Source: Anaerolineales bacterium
GTDB lineage: Bacteria; Chloroflexota; Anaerolineae; Anaerolineales; Villigracilaceae
Direction of reading: 5' to 3'
Assembly (NCBI GenBank): GCA_030583885.1
Contig: CP129480.1
Coordinates: 2,170,001-2,234,000, forward strand
Length of the DNA stretch: 64,000 nt
The notes below the pieces were generated by a model. The model did not search any database and was not told the origin of the DNA. It was given only the letters and a program-made list of their open reading frames with translations. The position numbers and the translations under genes are program-made. This document shows positions 5,838-15,273 of the stretch, piece by piece. The stretch's first letter is position 1. Every line of letters starts with the position of its first letter.

Positions 5838-6680
5838 CCAGTTTTCCCAGGTGAACTGCTGGAGTTCGGCATCCTGCACCTGGTGATATAACTCACTGAC
5901 AAAGGCGAATTCATATCCGCGCGATTGCAGATCTGCGATCATTTTCTCGAAGATATCAAATGCGCTGGATGAATTCCTTGAAAGCGCGGCGCGCTCCAGC
6001 CCTTTGACGGTGTTGTTTGGAATGGATGCAAAATAAAAATCGTGCGGGTGTGAAAGCAATAGCGCGGCATCCGGCAATCCAAATATTTTTAGAAGGATCG
6101 AGTAAAGTTTCCATCCCAATAACTTCGCATAGCTCAAAGCAAAAACTATGCGAATCCCTTCAATCGCCGTAAAGGGGAATTCGATCAATGATTTGCCGTC
6201 CGCCCGCGATACACGGAAGGGGACATTTGGCATGTGTAAATTGAAATATCCAAACTCCCCGGGGCGGATGGAAGGGTACACACTGGCATCATATGCAAAG
6301 CCGTGGTCGAGCAAATGCCCCAGGCCGCGTTTGTCGATCATGCCGATTGGGGCGCGATAGCCGGGCGGATTGTTGCCCGTGAATTTTTTATAAGCATCCT
6401 GCGAAGCGTGTACTTCATCCAGCGAACAGGCGTTACGGGGATCATGGGTATGGGAGTGGACGGAGAATTCGAGCGGAATGCGTGTGGCCAATTTGGCAAA
6501 ATCATCCCCTTTCTTCTCGAACAAATTCGTGACCGTGAACATGGTCACTTTCGCATTATATTTGTTGATGATTTTTATATACCGCTCAAGGAACTGCGCG
6601 TTTTCGAGCAGGCGGATATGCTTATCAGGGTCGCCGTAATCGGGCTCCATATCCAGTGTGATGCAGGCGAGTTTCTTCAT
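5832..6680 (-). CDS. NodB-type polysaccharide deacetylase family protein
   Basis: This 282-residue protein has the carbohydrate esterase 4 motifs: TLDMEPDYG supplies the catalytic and metal-binding Asp, HSHTHDPR the metal-binding His pair, and GYRAP the third motif. The family removes N-acetyl groups from polysaccharides or lipid-linked sugars using a divalent metal. There is no signal peptide, so a cytoplasmic or membrane-surface sugar substrate is more likely than peptidoglycan. Its ATG overlaps the stop of the upstream methyltransferase by 4 bp. Pairing with a SAM methyltransferase suggests glycan or glycolipid modification, as inference. Confidence 0.85.
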   Translation of the reverse strand: MKKLACITLDMEPDYGDPDKHIRLLENAQFLERYIKIINKYNAKVTMFTVTNLFEKKGDDFAKLATRIPLEFSVHSHTHDPRNACSLDEVHASQDAYKKFTGNNPPGYRAPIGMIDKRGLGHLLDHGFAYDASVYPSIRPGEFGYFNLHMPNVPFRVSRADGKSLIEFPFTAIEGIRIVFALSYAKLLGWKLYSILLKIFGLPDAALLLSHPHDFYFASIPNNTVKGLERAALSRNSSSAFDIFEKMIADLQSRGYEFAFVSELYHQVQDAELQQFTWENWK

Positions 6681-7363
6681 GCGGGCAGATTGGTGACATA
6701 GTAGAAGTTGTTCCGCCTGATCACACGCAGGTTTGTAAAACCAAACGGTTCTGCGAGTTTCTTAAATTCGTCCAGCGAATACAGATATACCCCGGGCAGG
6801 CGGTTCACACGGATGTACACCTGCCTCAGTATCCAGGTGGGGAATTCCCTTTTACGTGCGTGGTCGGGGAAATCAAGCAGGAAGTATTTGGTTCGCAAAT
6901 TGCCGAGGAAGGCAGACATATCAGCCGTGTTGAAGTACTCGATGACACCCAGGGCAGTCACCAGGTCCACGTGCGGAAGCGGGGAATTGGGTTGAACGAC
7001 ATCCATTATGGAAAAATCAACCTTGTCCTGAATCCCAAGTTCCGTGCTGCGTTTTTTTGCTAGCTCCAGTGCATCGTTGGCAATGTCCGTTCCATAAACT
7101 TTTTGCGCTCCCGCTTGAATCATTTGAAAGGCGAAGCGCCCTGAAGCACAACCGACATCCAGAACACGCATGCCGTTGATGTGCGGCGCGAGCAATTCCA
7201 GCGCTGTGTTCATGCGCACGTACATGGCATCGCCGCGAAAAATTGTGGAAAGACGATCCCACCAATTCGCGTTTTGCTGACCCTCCTTATAATAGGCACT
7301 GGCTTCCCAGCTTTGCAGATGGTCTTCCCAATATTTTGCCGATTTGGATTTTTGATTTGTCAT
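6677..7363 (-). CDS. Class I SAM-dependent methyltransferase
   Basis: The 228-residue protein has the Rossmann SAM motif I MRVLDVGCASGRFAF, an acidic end of strand 2 (KVYGTDIAND), and motif post-I VDFSIMDVV. The later strand LVTALGVIEYF is typical of small-molecule methyltransferases. The C-terminal half, rich in aromatic and basic residues, would set the substrate, which cannot be predicted. It is first in a two-gene operon with the polysaccharide deacetylase and shares a 4-bp overlap with it. Confidence 0.85.
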   Translation of the reverse strand: MTNQKSKSAKYWEDHLQSWEASAYYKEGQQNANWWDRLSTIFRGDAMYVRMNTALELLAPHINGMRVLDVGCASGRFAFQMIQAGAQKVYGTDIANDALELAKKRSTELGIQDKVDFSIMDVVQPNSPLPHVDLVTALGVIEYFNTADMSAFLGNLRTKYFLLDFPDHARKREFPTWILRQVYIRVNRLPGVYLYSLDEFKKLAEPFGFTNLRVIRRNNFYYVTNLPA

Positions 7364-7405
7364 GGCTGAAGATTATACCCGCTTCGTTCCGTGCCCGGAC
7401 CTGAT

Positions 7406-8167
7406 TCACAGAATGATCAGGCTGCAACACGTGACAGCTCCCTCCGCCTTTGCCAGTTCATCCACATTAACATTAACCACGCTACAGCCTTTTTCTTCCA
7501 GAGCCCGCTGGGTTTTTGGGAATGTTGTCGGGTAGATGATCTTGCCTTTGACGGGCAGGCAGTTCGCGGCAAAGGGTTCCGAGGCGTCCACTTCGATGAG
7601 GTCAAAACCGCGGAAGTGGGAGACGTCCACCCAGTTTTTGTTGATCAGCAGAGTTCTGTCGTCCACGCGGGTGACAGCTGTTTTTAGGTGAAGGCAATCC
7701 ATAAGCTCAAGGGCGGTGACGGTATATCCATGCCTGCCCAGCAATCCATTTAATTGTGCGACAGCATCCGAATTACTGCGTGTGGATAACCCAATGTAAA
7801 TATTCTTTCCAAGCACAAGCACATCGCCGCCGTCGACACTGGCGGGAGCTGTGACATGCACGAGCGGGCGGTAGGGAGATAATGCCTTGGCGATGGACTC
7901 AATCTCCGGCTTGCGGGAATCCGCTCCCGGTCTGGTGATGACGGCGACTTCGGGGAGAATGAATGCGGTGTCCTCCACAAAAACCGAGTCGGGCAGATCC
8001 GCTTCTTCCGTCAGTTCGATAACCTCGCAGCCAGCGCTGGCGAGTGCCTGAACATATGCCTGGTGCTGTATGCGGGCTGTCTTCAGGTTAATTGGAGTGC
8101 GGTCAATATGGGTGATTTCACATTCGTTGAATCGCGGGCTGACCTTGCGGGTGATGGCAACGACCAT
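7406..8167 (-). CDS. ddaH: Dimethylarginine dimethylaminohydrolase (DDAH)
   Basis: Of 253 residues, this shows the amidinotransferase-fold catalytic set: FVEDTAF near the N-terminus, VDGGDVL, the His in CLHLKTAVT, and the nucleophilic Cys near the C-terminus in AVTCCS. DDAH hydrolyses methylated arginines to citrulline and methylamines. The length fits DDAH better than arginine deiminase (about 400 residues). Its ATG overlaps the stop of the ABC transporter ATPase by one base, so it is the last gene of an uptake operon. The transporter probably brings in its substrate. Arginine as substrate remains possible. Confidence 0.85.
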   Translation of the reverse strand: MVVAITRKVSPRFNECEITHIDRTPINLKTARIQHQAYVQALASAGCEVIELTEEADLPDSVFVEDTAFILPEVAVITRPGADSRKPEIESIAKALSPYRPLVHVTAPASVDGGDVLVLGKNIYIGLSTRSNSDAVAQLNGLLGRHGYTVTALELMDCLHLKTAVTRVDDRTLLINKNWVDVSHFRGFDLIEVDASEPFAANCLPVKGKIIYPTTFPKTQRALEEKGCSVVNVNVDELAKAEGAVTCCSLIIL

Positions 8168-8943
8168 TAGCCCCCGCCCGTGCGATAGCGGATAATAAGA
8201 GCCTCTGTGCGCGGGTCTTTGGGGGCGTTGAAGATCTTCTCCGGTTTGTTATCTTCGATTAGCTCGCCGTCCGCCATGACGATGACGCGGTCCGCCACTT
8301 CACGGGCAAAGCTCATTTCGTGGGTGACGACGATCATGGTCATGCCCTCCTTGGCAACTTTTTTCATCACATTCAGAACTTCGCCGATCAACTCAGGGTC
8401 AAGCGCTGATGTGGGTTCGTCAAAGAGCATGACGCGCGGTTCCATGGTGAGGGCGCGGGCGATGGCAACACGTTGTTTTTGACCGCCGCTCAGGCGGTTG
8501 GGATATTCGTCCTTTTTGAACAGCAAGCCGACGGTGTCCAGATTTTGCTCGGCGAGCTCGATGGCCTTATTACGGTCCATGCCTTTGACGGTGATGGGTC
8601 CTTCGGTCACATTTTCCAGAACACTCATATGAGGAAAGAGGTTGAACTCCTGAAAGACCATGCCCGTTTTCAGCCGCACATCATGCACCAGCTGGCGGCG
8701 AGGCCTTCCCTTCTCTTCCGCTTCCACACGGATACCGTCCACTTCAATCGTACCATGGGACGGTTCCTCGAGAAAATTGATACACCGCAGAAGGGTGCTT
8801 TTTCCTGATCCGCTGCGCCCGATCAGGCAGACCACTTCGCGTTCCTGAACTTGAAGGTTGACATCCTTGAGGACCTGCAGCCGCCCAAAGTATTTATCGA
8901 GGTGGGATACTTTTATGATCGGAATGGAAGTCTTTTTTTTCAT
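8167..8943 (-). CDS. Polar amino-acid ABC transporter ATP-binding protein
   Basis: The 258-residue ATPase has Walker [11 protein letters not shown]-loop [12 protein letters not shown], signature LSGGQKQR, Walker [15 protein letters not shown] and switch His VVTHEM. The [10 protein letters not shown] segment and length are typical of the HisP/GlnQ group for polar amino acids. The start is the ATG giving MKKKTS, 2 bp after the permease gene. A longer in-frame reading upstream would run into the permease and was not used. It energises the permease encoded just upstream. Confidence 0.9.
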   Translation of the reverse strand: MKKKTSIPIIKVSHLDKYFGRLQVLKDVNLQVQEREVVCLIGRSGSGKSTLLRCINFLEEPSHGTIEVDGIRVEAEEKGRPRRQLVHDVRLKTGMVFQEFNLFPHMSVLENVTEGPITVKGMDRNKAIELAEQNLDTVGLLFKKDEYPNRLSGGQKQRVAIARALTMEPRVMLFDEPTSALDPELIGEVLNVMKKVAKEGMTMIVVTHEMSFAREVADRVIVMADGELIEDNKPEKIFNAPKDPRTEALIIRYRTGGG

Positions 8944-8945
8944 GG

Positions 8946-9785
8946 TTATCGGTCCCCCTTGGCAAGGCGGGTTTCGATAATATTCTGGAAATAACTGAGG
9001 ATCAATGTCATTACCCAGTAAAACATTGCGGCCATAATGAGCGCTTCGAGGTTGTTGAATTGCGCGCGTCCCACTCTTGTGGCACGCCACATGATCTCGT
9101 GTACAAACCCTGTTGCCGCGACCAGTGCGGAGTCTTTGGTCATGGCGATAAAGTCATTGCCCATGGGCGGAATGGCAAAACGCAGCGCCTGGGGCAAAAT
9201 AATGCGCTGCATGGTCTGTCCGGGGGTCATGCCGATGGCGGCGGCGGCTTCGCGCTGACCCTTGCCGACAGAGGACAAGCCCGCGCGGAAAATCTCGCTC
9301 ATATATGCGCCATAGTTAAGTCCCAGGGCGATCACGCCCGCCCACAGGCCCGGGAGGATGATGCCTAGCTGGGGCAGCGCCAGGAAAAAGAAAAAGATTT
9401 GCAGGTAAAGCGGTGTTCCGCGGATGAGGGAAACATAAAAAGTGCTGAGGGCATACAGCGGTGGGATCGGTGAAAGGCGCCCCAGGGCGGCAAGGATGGC
9501 GAGAATTGTCGCGAACGTAATGGACAGGGTCGAAACGAGGAGCGTTTGATATAAACCACCGGCGATGAAGGAAATGTTATTGACGATAAAATCAAAATTC
9601 AGCTTGATGGTTTTTATGCCAAGAAAACTTTGTCCACTGAAGAGGTAGACAAGAATGAGGAAAAATACCCCCCATGAAAGGGAAACGTTCCTTTGGAACT
9701 GGCGCTGTTTCCGCTGCTGGGCTTCGAACAACAGATCACCCTGGGTTTTACTTGCGCCTTGTTCTTCCTTGGTGAATGCACTCAT
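8946..9785 (-). CDS. Polar amino-acid ABC transporter permease
   Basis: This 279-residue inner-membrane protein has the HisMQ-type pattern: a hydrophobic N-terminal helix after a charged head ([15 protein letters not shown]), [12 protein letters not shown], the EAA loop with YMSEIFRAG and [11 protein letters not shown], and the C-terminal helix [15 protein letters not shown]. It carries five or six membrane segments. The chosen ATG gives MSAFTKEE; a longer form starts further upstream without a better ribosome site. It sits between the binding-protein and ATPase genes of one operon. Confidence 0.88.
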   Translation of the reverse strand: MSAFTKEEQGASKTQGDLLFEAQQRKQRQFQRNVSLSWGVFFLILVYLFSGQSFLGIKTIKLNFDFIVNNISFIAGGLYQTLLVSTLSITFATILAILAALGRLSPIPPLYALSTFYVSLIRGTPLYLQIFFFFLALPQLGIILPGLWAGVIALGLNYGAYMSEIFRAGLSSVGKGQREAAAAIGMTPGQTMQRIILPQALRFAIPPMGNDFIAMTKDSALVAATGFVHEIMWRATRVGRAQFNNLEALIMAAMFYWVMTLILSYFQNIIETRLAKGDR

Positions 9786-9858
9786 TATTAAATGCCTTAT
9801 GAATGAAAAGTGAAGGGAAGCGGCATTCACCGCTTCCCTTCAGGACATATTGTGGAAG

Positions 9859-10764
9859 TTAATTGGGGGCTTTGGTCAGGTCTTCACCAAACCAGTTGTT
9901 CGAGAGGCTGGAGAGCGCGCCGTCGCTGTGCATCTGGTTGATGATCTTGTTTACTTCTGCAAGCAGGCTGTCAGCAGACAGGGTCGAGCCGCTATCCACC
10001 GCCGCGGCGAGGTCTTCAGAGTATACTGCTGAGCCGAGTTTAACCACCGGGAATCCGGCTGCAATATTGGCATTGACAACGGTTTCAGAGGTCACGTATC
10101 CAACAAAATCCTGGCGTCCCGCGGCAATTGCCTGGGCGCATTCCTGGTCTGTCGGAAGCGGGACGACTGTCACGTTGGGGGCTGTTGCATAGATCGATGA
10201 CGCAGGCAGGCCAAGCCCTTCAATGTCATTGTTCAGCCACTGATCGTAGGTGGTGGCGGATCCGACGCACAGCGCCTGTCCCTCCAGGTCGGCGAGGGAG
10301 GAAAGTCCGGAATCAGCGCGGACAGCGATGACTGCGGGAGTGTAGTAGTACGGAACACTGAAGTTAAGAACCTGCTGGCGGGCAGTGGTGATGGTCATGG
10401 AACCGACGCTCAGGTCCCATTTGTCCGCCCAATTGCCGGCGGTGATGATATCCCAATCCGGAGTGGCAAAGCAGGTTTCCACGCCGAGACCTGCCCCAAT
10501 GGCTTTGGCAACATCCACATCGAAGCCTTGCATCTCAGTTGAGGTGAGGGCATCGGATGGGCATTTTGTGTCGGCCGGGCGTGAGCCAGCTGTGTTGAGG
10601 AACGACTGGGGTTCGTAATTCGGGTCTGTGGAAACGAGGATGTAGCCGCGTTCCTGGATCGCCCCGAGCAGGTCGCTGGCTTGCGAGGCGCTGCCGCCGC
10701 CACACGCGGAAAGCACAAGGGAGGCCAGGACAAGCAGGCTTGTAAATGTAAGCAGTTTTTTCAT
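9859..10764 (-). CDS. Amino-acid ABC transporter substrate-binding lipoprotein
   Basis: This 301-residue family-3 binding protein begins with a lipoprotein signal peptide whose lipobox is LSACGGG. It contains DPNYEPQSF, GFDVDVAKAIGAGLG and DLSVGSMTITTARQQVLNFSVPYY, all standard for periplasmic-type amino-acid binding proteins. GGAGGAGATAA lies just before the ATG and decides the start over a longer in-frame reading. First gene of the operon with permease, ATPase and ddaH, so arginine or methylarginine is the most likely ligand, by context. Confidence 0.9.
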   Translation of the reverse strand: MKKLLTFTSLLVLASLVLSACGGGSASQASDLLGAIQERGYILVSTDPNYEPQSFLNTAGSRPADTKCPSDALTSTEMQGFDVDVAKAIGAGLGVETCFATPDWDIITAGNWADKWDLSVGSMTITTARQQVLNFSVPYYYTPAVIAVRADSGLSSLADLEGQALCVGSATTYDQWLNNDIEGLGLPASSIYATAPNVTVVPLPTDQECAQAIAAGRQDFVGYVTSETVVNANIAAGFPVVKLGSAVYSEDLAAAVDSGSTLSADSLLAEVNKIINQMHSDGALSSLSNNWFGEDLTKAPN

Positions 10765-10927
10765 TATCTCCTCCACGAGATATAAAAAATTTGGCAATTT
10801 TAGGATTGCCGCGAGATGCCGCCATCCCGCACCTTAAGCATAGACCATTTTCTGCATTTGTGCAAGGATTCTTTTACAGTATTCATAATGGTAAAATTGC
10901 ATCATCCCATGAATTGGAGGCAGGTTC

Positions 10928-11338
10928 ATGTCCGTGATATTCCCAAGCGAAGAATGGCTTAAGGGGCTGGAGGAAAAACTTAATTCCGATGAGCAGTATG
11001 CCGAGATTGCAAAAGACTGGGAGGGCGATCTGTTTTTCAATATCGAGCCGGCGGGGAATTTGAAGAAGCCGCTCACGTTCTATCTGGACCTATGGCATGG
11101 CAGGTGTCGAACAGTGGATTACAACCCCGATGCATCCGCCTATCCCAACCCGGCTTTCAAGATGAATGCGACCTATGACAATATCACCGCCGTGCTGACA
11201 GGGAAATTGAACCCGATGACTGCCATGATGACGATGAAGTTGAAGGTCAGCGGCAGCATGGGGTATATGATGCGCAACGTTCCGACTGTATTGGATTTCG
11301 TCCGCTGTGCACAGGAAGTGACGAAGGAAATTCTCTAG
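10928..11338 (+). CDS. SCP2 sterol-binding domain protein
   Basis: A stand-alone SCP2 domain of 136 residues. It has an N-terminal helix (PSEEWLKGLEEKLN), strands DLFFNIEPAG and TFYLDLWHGRC, the typical NITAVLTGKLNPMTAMM loop, and KLKVSGSMGYMMR. SCP2 domains bind lipids or other hydrophobic molecules in a tunnel, and bacterial ones often lack a known partner. TTGGAGG precedes the ATG. It stands alone between the divergent ABC operon and the AOR-family gene. Confidence 0.85.
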   Translation: MSVIFPSEEWLKGLEEKLNSDEQYAEIAKDWEGDLFFNIEPAGNLKKPLTFYLDLWHGRCRTVDYNPDASAYPNPAFKMNATYDNITAVLTGKLNPMTAMMTMKLKVSGSMGYMMRNVPTVLDFVRCAQEVTKEIL

Positions 11339-11340
11339 CC

Positions 11341-11407
11341 TGTCATTGCGAGGGCCTGGTTTCGATACGGACTTCGTCCTACTCAACCACCGGCCCTTGC
11401 AATGACA
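11341..11407. repeat. Palindromic dispersed repeat
   Basis: Arms of 16 bases (tgtcattgcgagggcc / ggcccttgcaatgaca, one mismatch) flank an inner motif ggtttcgatacg...tactcaaccaccgg that is itself partly palindromic. The inner motif recurs in diverged form at 26349-26386. It fits a REP/MITE-like element. It sits 2 bp after the SCP2 stop and could also end that transcript. Confidence 0.6.
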
Positions 11408-11418
11408 AAAAAGATATT

Positions 11419-13230
11419 ATGCTCCCCATCCTAAAGATCAACCTTACGAATAGCACCACCGAAGAATTCACCATTCCCAAGAAATGGGAACGAGATTTTC
11501 TCGGTGGTGCATCTCTTGCTGCGCGGATTTTGTATCCCTATCTCACGAAAGAACTTGACCCGCTTTCACCCGAGTCTCCTTTGCTGTTTATCAACGGTCC
11601 GTTGGCTGGGACGAATGGTCCCACTACAGGACGCTTCGTGATCTGTGGAAAAGGCCCCGCCACGAATCTGTGGGCGGAGTCCAACATCGGCGGCTTTTGG
11701 GGACCTGAACTCCGTAGGGCTGGCTACGACGGCTTGTGGATCACAGGAAAAGCTCCCAGCCCTGTATACGTCTGGGTTGAAGATGGCAGGTTCGAGGTTC
11801 GTAGCGCAGCGCATGCATGGGGCAGGGATGTGTATCAGGCGCAGGATATCGTCAAAACGGAACTCGGAGTCAAAAGTGCGCGCGTCGCAGTGATCGGGCA
11901 GGCCGGCGAGCATGGCGTTTTGTATTCTTCCATTTGCTGTGACCACGGGCGCATGGCGGGGCGCACGGGCATGGGCGCGGTGATGGGTTCGAAAAATCTC
12001 AAAGCCGTGGCGGTGCATGGCACGCAGAAAATCGAAGTGACGGAAGAGTATGCGCGGTTGCGTTCTGAAGCGAACCGTACCTTGAAGCAGGATAACGAAG
12101 CCAAGGTAATGCACGAGCTTGGTTCGGCGGGTGTGGCGAATTATGCCGAGTATCTCGGCGCGATGCCCGCCAGGTATTATCACCAGGGCGGGTTCGCGGG
12201 CGTGGATAATATTTCGGGCGCGCGGATGACTGAGTCGATTCTGGTTGGCAGGAGCGCATGTCAGGGATGTGTGATCGCGTGCGGACGTGTGGTGGATATC
12301 GGCGACGGCACAAAACGCAAGGGACCTGAATACGAAACCGTTGCTGGCTTTGGCGCGAATCTGTTGATCGATGATTTGACGGAAGTGGTGCGCCTCGGCG
12401 AGCTGTGCGACAAATACGGATTGGACAGCATCAGCGCATCCAATACGATCGGGCTTGCGTTTCATCTTTTTGAACTGGGGAGGATCACGCTTCAGGATGC
12501 GGGCGGGCTGGCTCTTGAATGGGGAAGCTTTCTCGCCGCCCGACAATTGATTCACATGATCGCCAAGCGCGAGGGCATCGGTGACGTCATGGCGCGCGGT
12601 GCGCGTCAATTCGGTGCTGCATTTGGCGCGGAGGATGAAGCCGTGCAGGTGAACGGCCTCGAAGTTGCCTATCACGACCCGCGCGGTGTTTCAGGTATGG
12701 CGCTCTCGTACGCCACCAGTCCGCGCGGCGCGTGCCACAACCAGTCCGATTACTTCTTCGTGGATTTTGGACATACCTACGATGAAATAGGCATCGGTTA
12801 TTACGAGCGTCAGGCGCACGCAGAGAAAGCCGCCAATGTGGCAAAGCATCAGGATTGGCGCACGCATTTCAATTCGATGCTGATCTGCATTTTTGCCAAC
12901 GTCTCACCGCAAACACAAGTGGATTTGCTCAACGCCCAATTTGGTTTGGGGTGGACCATTCACGACCTGATGAAATCAGGCGAGCGTGCCTGGAATCTCA
13001 AGCGCGCCATCAACAATCGCATGGGATTGACCGCCGCGAATGACAAACTCCCCAAAGCCCTGCTTGCACCCTTGAAGGAAGGCGGCTCGGAAGGCTTCGT
13101 GCCAGACATCAAAGAGATGTTGTCTGCGTATTACCAAGCCCGCGGCTGGGATAACGAAACAGGCAAGCCAACCCGCGAGAAATTAATCGAATTAGGTTTG
13201 GAGGATGTGGCGAAGGATCTGTGGGGATGA
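11419..13230 (+). CDS. Aldehyde:ferredoxin oxidoreductase family tungsten enzyme
   Basis: The protein is 603 residues, the usual length of the AOR family. It has the N-terminal cofactor-binding domain (FLGGASLAARILYPYL, GPLAGTNGPTTGRF, GGFWGPELRRAGYDG), the 4Fe-4S motif CQGCVIAC near residue 288, and a fourth cysteine late in the protein (MLICIFANV). AOR enzymes use a tungstopterin and an iron-sulfur cluster to oxidise aldehydes to acids with ferredoxin. No cofactor-synthesis genes are in the window. The substrate could be an aldehyde or another oxo compound; the subgroup is not decided. It would supply reduced ferredoxin, which KorAB also handles. Confidence 0.88.
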   Translation: MLPILKINLTNSTTEEFTIPKKWERDFLGGASLAARILYPYLTKELDPLSPESPLLFINGPLAGTNGPTTGRFVICGKGPATNLWAESNIGGFWGPELRRAGYDGLWITGKAPSPVYVWVEDGRFEVRSAAHAWGRDVYQAQDIVKTELGVKSARVAVIGQAGEHGVLYSSICCDHGRMAGRTGMGAVMGSKNLKAVAVHGTQKIEVTEEYARLRSEANRTLKQDNEAKVMHELGSAGVANYAEYLGAMPARYYHQGGFAGVDNISGARMTESILVGRSACQGCVIACGRVVDIGDGTKRKGPEYETVAGFGANLLIDDLTEVVRLGELCDKYGLDSISASNTIGLAFHLFELGRITLQDAGGLALEWGSFLAARQLIHMIAKREGIGDVMARGARQFGAAFGAEDEAVQVNGLEVAYHDPRGVSGMALSYATSPRGACHNQSDYFFVDFGHTYDEIGIGYYERQAHAEKAANVAKHQDWRTHFNSMLICIFANVSPQTQVDLLNAQFGLGWTIHDLMKSGERAWNLKRAINNRMGLTAANDKLPKALLAPLKEGGSEGFVPDIKEMLSAYYQARGWDNETGKPTREKLIELGLEDVAKDLWG

Positions 13231-13656
13231 TTATGACATCTCCCGCTTTTTTCGCTGCTCGTTCAAGAAGGCGGTGGAGAACGAAAGCCCGGCCCCCGCA
13301 AACATGCCAAAGATGAGCATGAGCAGGGACAGGATGACCGCATTTGTTCGTTCATTGGCCTGGATGGGTCCCATCAAGGGGACGATGATGATGAACAGCA
13401 CACCCTGTTAAAGGCCGATGATGCCCCCAGCCAGCGCGGACTCGGTCAGTCGGCGTTGCGGACTTTCGTTCTTCGAACGCGCCGTGCAGATATTCCCGAC
13501 GCGCAGGGCGATCAGCCACGCCAGCGGAGTGACGCAAACGACAGCGGGGTAGCCGGCCCAGGTAACAATCAGCACGGAAGCCAGCCAGGGGATGAACTGG
13601 TGGATAGGCGTTTCGAAAATAGTTCGAAGATCAAGGTTGGGGGAGGACGCTGTCAT
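13231..13656 (-). pseudogene. Four-helix membrane protein gene with an in-frame TAA
   Basis: The first 82 codons encode two hydrophobic segments (FIPWLASVLIVTWAG, VCVTPLAWLIALRVG) and the start of a third, ALAGGIIGL. There a TAA follows at 13408-13410. The same frame stays open for 58 more codons, completing the helix (QGVLFIIIVPLMGPI) and adding a fourth (VILSLLMLIFGMFAGAG) with a basic tail. One base change would restore a 141-residue protein. I do not recognise the family. It is either a recent pseudogene or a sequencing error. It converges tail-to-tail with the AOR gene. Confidence 0.6.
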
Positions 13657-13796
13657 GAAATATAATTTGAAACATAGCCGGGAGCAGGAAAAACCCGAAG
13701 CCAGAAAACTAATGGATTTTCCTTTTGATATTCATCGTGACCGCAGCTGTCGGCGCGGCATTGACTGTAGGGGCGATGGCTGTCGCCGGAAAATAA
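13655..13796 (+). pseudogene. Possible small single-pass membrane protein with a frameshift
   Basis: GGGAGGA precedes an ATG that gives a hydrophilic head (MKYNLKHSREQEKPEARKL). Shifting by one base then gives WIFLLIFIVTAAVGAALT and a short tail ending at TAA. Together these would make a tail-anchored peptide of about 47 residues. The ATG shares its bases with the divergent gene's start. The evidence is one hydrophobic helix and a good ribosome site, so this is tentative. Nothing else is seen between 13657 and 13819. Confidence 0.3.
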
Positions 13797-13819
13797 TTGC
13801 ATCCACCCGAACGCAGGTT

Positions 13820-15205
13820 TTATTTTAGTTTCCGCACCTCCGAAAAATCATCGAAACCGCCTTCGAAGAGCACGGCAGAGTTCCCATTCAGCGTCACCTC
13901 GAAGAACTCGAGCAAATACGCATTGACGATCTCGGTCACGCGCGCGCCGTTTAGCGGACCCTTCAACCCAAGTTGCGGGGCGATGGGCGAAAGCAGCGGC
14001 AGGTCGCTGAAATCGAAATGTTTGGTCCCTTCAATGCTGATGATGCCCCTGCTGTCCGAAACATTTGGATAAAACTGATCAAAGAGCCGATTGTTCTTGC
14101 TGTCGGGGATGTCTGCCCATGCCTGGCTGAACATGAAGAAAGACGGCTGGCTTACGCCGTTTTCGATCACTTCAGCGGAGACCGGCCGCATGAATGGGTC
14201 CATTCCCAGTACGGCTTGACAACGCGGGTCTGTGCCGCAGAATTGGATCGCCGCGCCGCCGCCTGTCGAATGTCCATATACGCCGACGCGGTTCAAATCC
14301 AGTCTTCCCCACCATCGGCCTCTTATATCCATAACGAGAATGGAGAAAAAATCCAGTGTATTGGACATGTCGCCCGCCCATTGATCGACCAATACGCGGG
14401 CCACAACTTCGTACTTGGGGTCGTCTGTATTTTCAGGCAGTGCATTGGGTTGATTGGGAGCCGCGGTCCCATCCGGAAACACAGTGACGACCGCGCCATA
14501 AGTGTGTTGAATTCCAATCACGACAAACCCGTGACTCGCCAGCTCCAATGCCTGACCCGAATTCTGTGCGTTGAATCCGTTCCAGCCGTGTGAGAAGAGG
14601 ATGACAGGAAACCCGTCATTGCTGGTTGCCACGGTCGCATCCTGAAATGCGGGGATGTGCACCAACTCAAGATGATCGAGGAAAAAAGAAGGCAGGTTGA
14701 TGTAGGTTGCGATGGCAGGCGCGTAAATTCCGGCATTTGACATCCATGGCGCTTGTTCATCCCCCGTGCTGATCTCTGCCGGATACCAAACCTGGACCAT
14801 GAAGCGGCGCGGTTCGTCCCTGCCCGAGTACAATTCTGTTCGGGAGGGATCCGTCAACTCGTAGGTCATTGTGCCGACCGGATACGGTCCGCCGGGCGCG
14901 GAGATGCGCGGGACAGGCAGGAGGATGGGCAAGGCTGTCGAAACAGCGAGCAGGATCACGGCCAGGTACGAAGCGCGGGGTTTCCCATCCGAAGCGCTGT
15001 AGATTCTGGTCAAACTGCTCCAGGCAAGTATGGGTGCCAGTGTATAGAGCGGGATCATCTGCCAGCGGTATCCCTCGGCATAAAAATGGATCAGGTTGGC
15101 GATCAGTGCAAGGGCGGGAAGCAACTGTATCGCAAGCGGGCGCGGATGGCGCCAGAGCAGATAAAAGGCGAGCAGTAGTGAGATGGTAATTTCAAACGGA
15201 CGCAT
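13820..15205 (-). CDS. Membrane-anchored alpha/beta hydrolase, PAF-acetylhydrolase-like
   Basis: This 461-residue protein has three or four N-terminal membrane segments (to about residue 100) and then a hydrolase domain. It shows FMVQVWYPAE, the oxyanion-side FPVILFSHGWNGF, the nucleophile elbow VYGHSTGGGAA and a late His in GTKHFDFSD. This arrangement matches the platelet-activating-factor acetylhydrolase/dienelactone hydrolase group, serine esterases that often act on lipids with short or oxidised acyl chains. The true substrate is unknown. It stands alone, divergent from the spermidine-synthase-like gene. Confidence 0.82.
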   Translation of the reverse strand: MRPFEITISLLLAFYLLWRHPRPLAIQLLPALALIANLIHFYAEGYRWQMIPLYTLAPILAWSSLTRIYSASDGKPRASYLAVILLAVSTALPILLPVPRISAPGGPYPVGTMTYELTDPSRTELYSGRDEPRRFMVQVWYPAEISTGDEQAPWMSNAGIYAPAIATYINLPSFFLDHLELVHIPAFQDATVATSNDGFPVILFSHGWNGFNAQNSGQALELASHGFVVIGIQHTYGAVVTVFPDGTAAPNQPNALPENTDDPKYEVVARVLVDQWAGDMSNTLDFFSILVMDIRGRWWGRLDLNRVGVYGHSTGGGAAIQFCGTDPRCQAVLGMDPFMRPVSAEVIENGVSQPSFFMFSQAWADIPDSKNNRLFDQFYPNVSDSRGIISIEGTKHFDFSDLPLLSPIAPQLGLKGPLNGARVTEIVNAYLLEFFEVTLNGNSAVLFEGGFDDFSEVRKLK

Positions 15206-15273
15206 GGATCATCCTTTCAAATTTGTGGCTGTCATTTTAAATGATTTTGCATAAAATAGCTGGCGGAGGCACA

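Noticed and set aside
11566..12675. 369-residue reading on the minus strand inside the AOR gene
   Set aside because: Antisense shadow of a well-conserved enzyme, with no recognisable domain.
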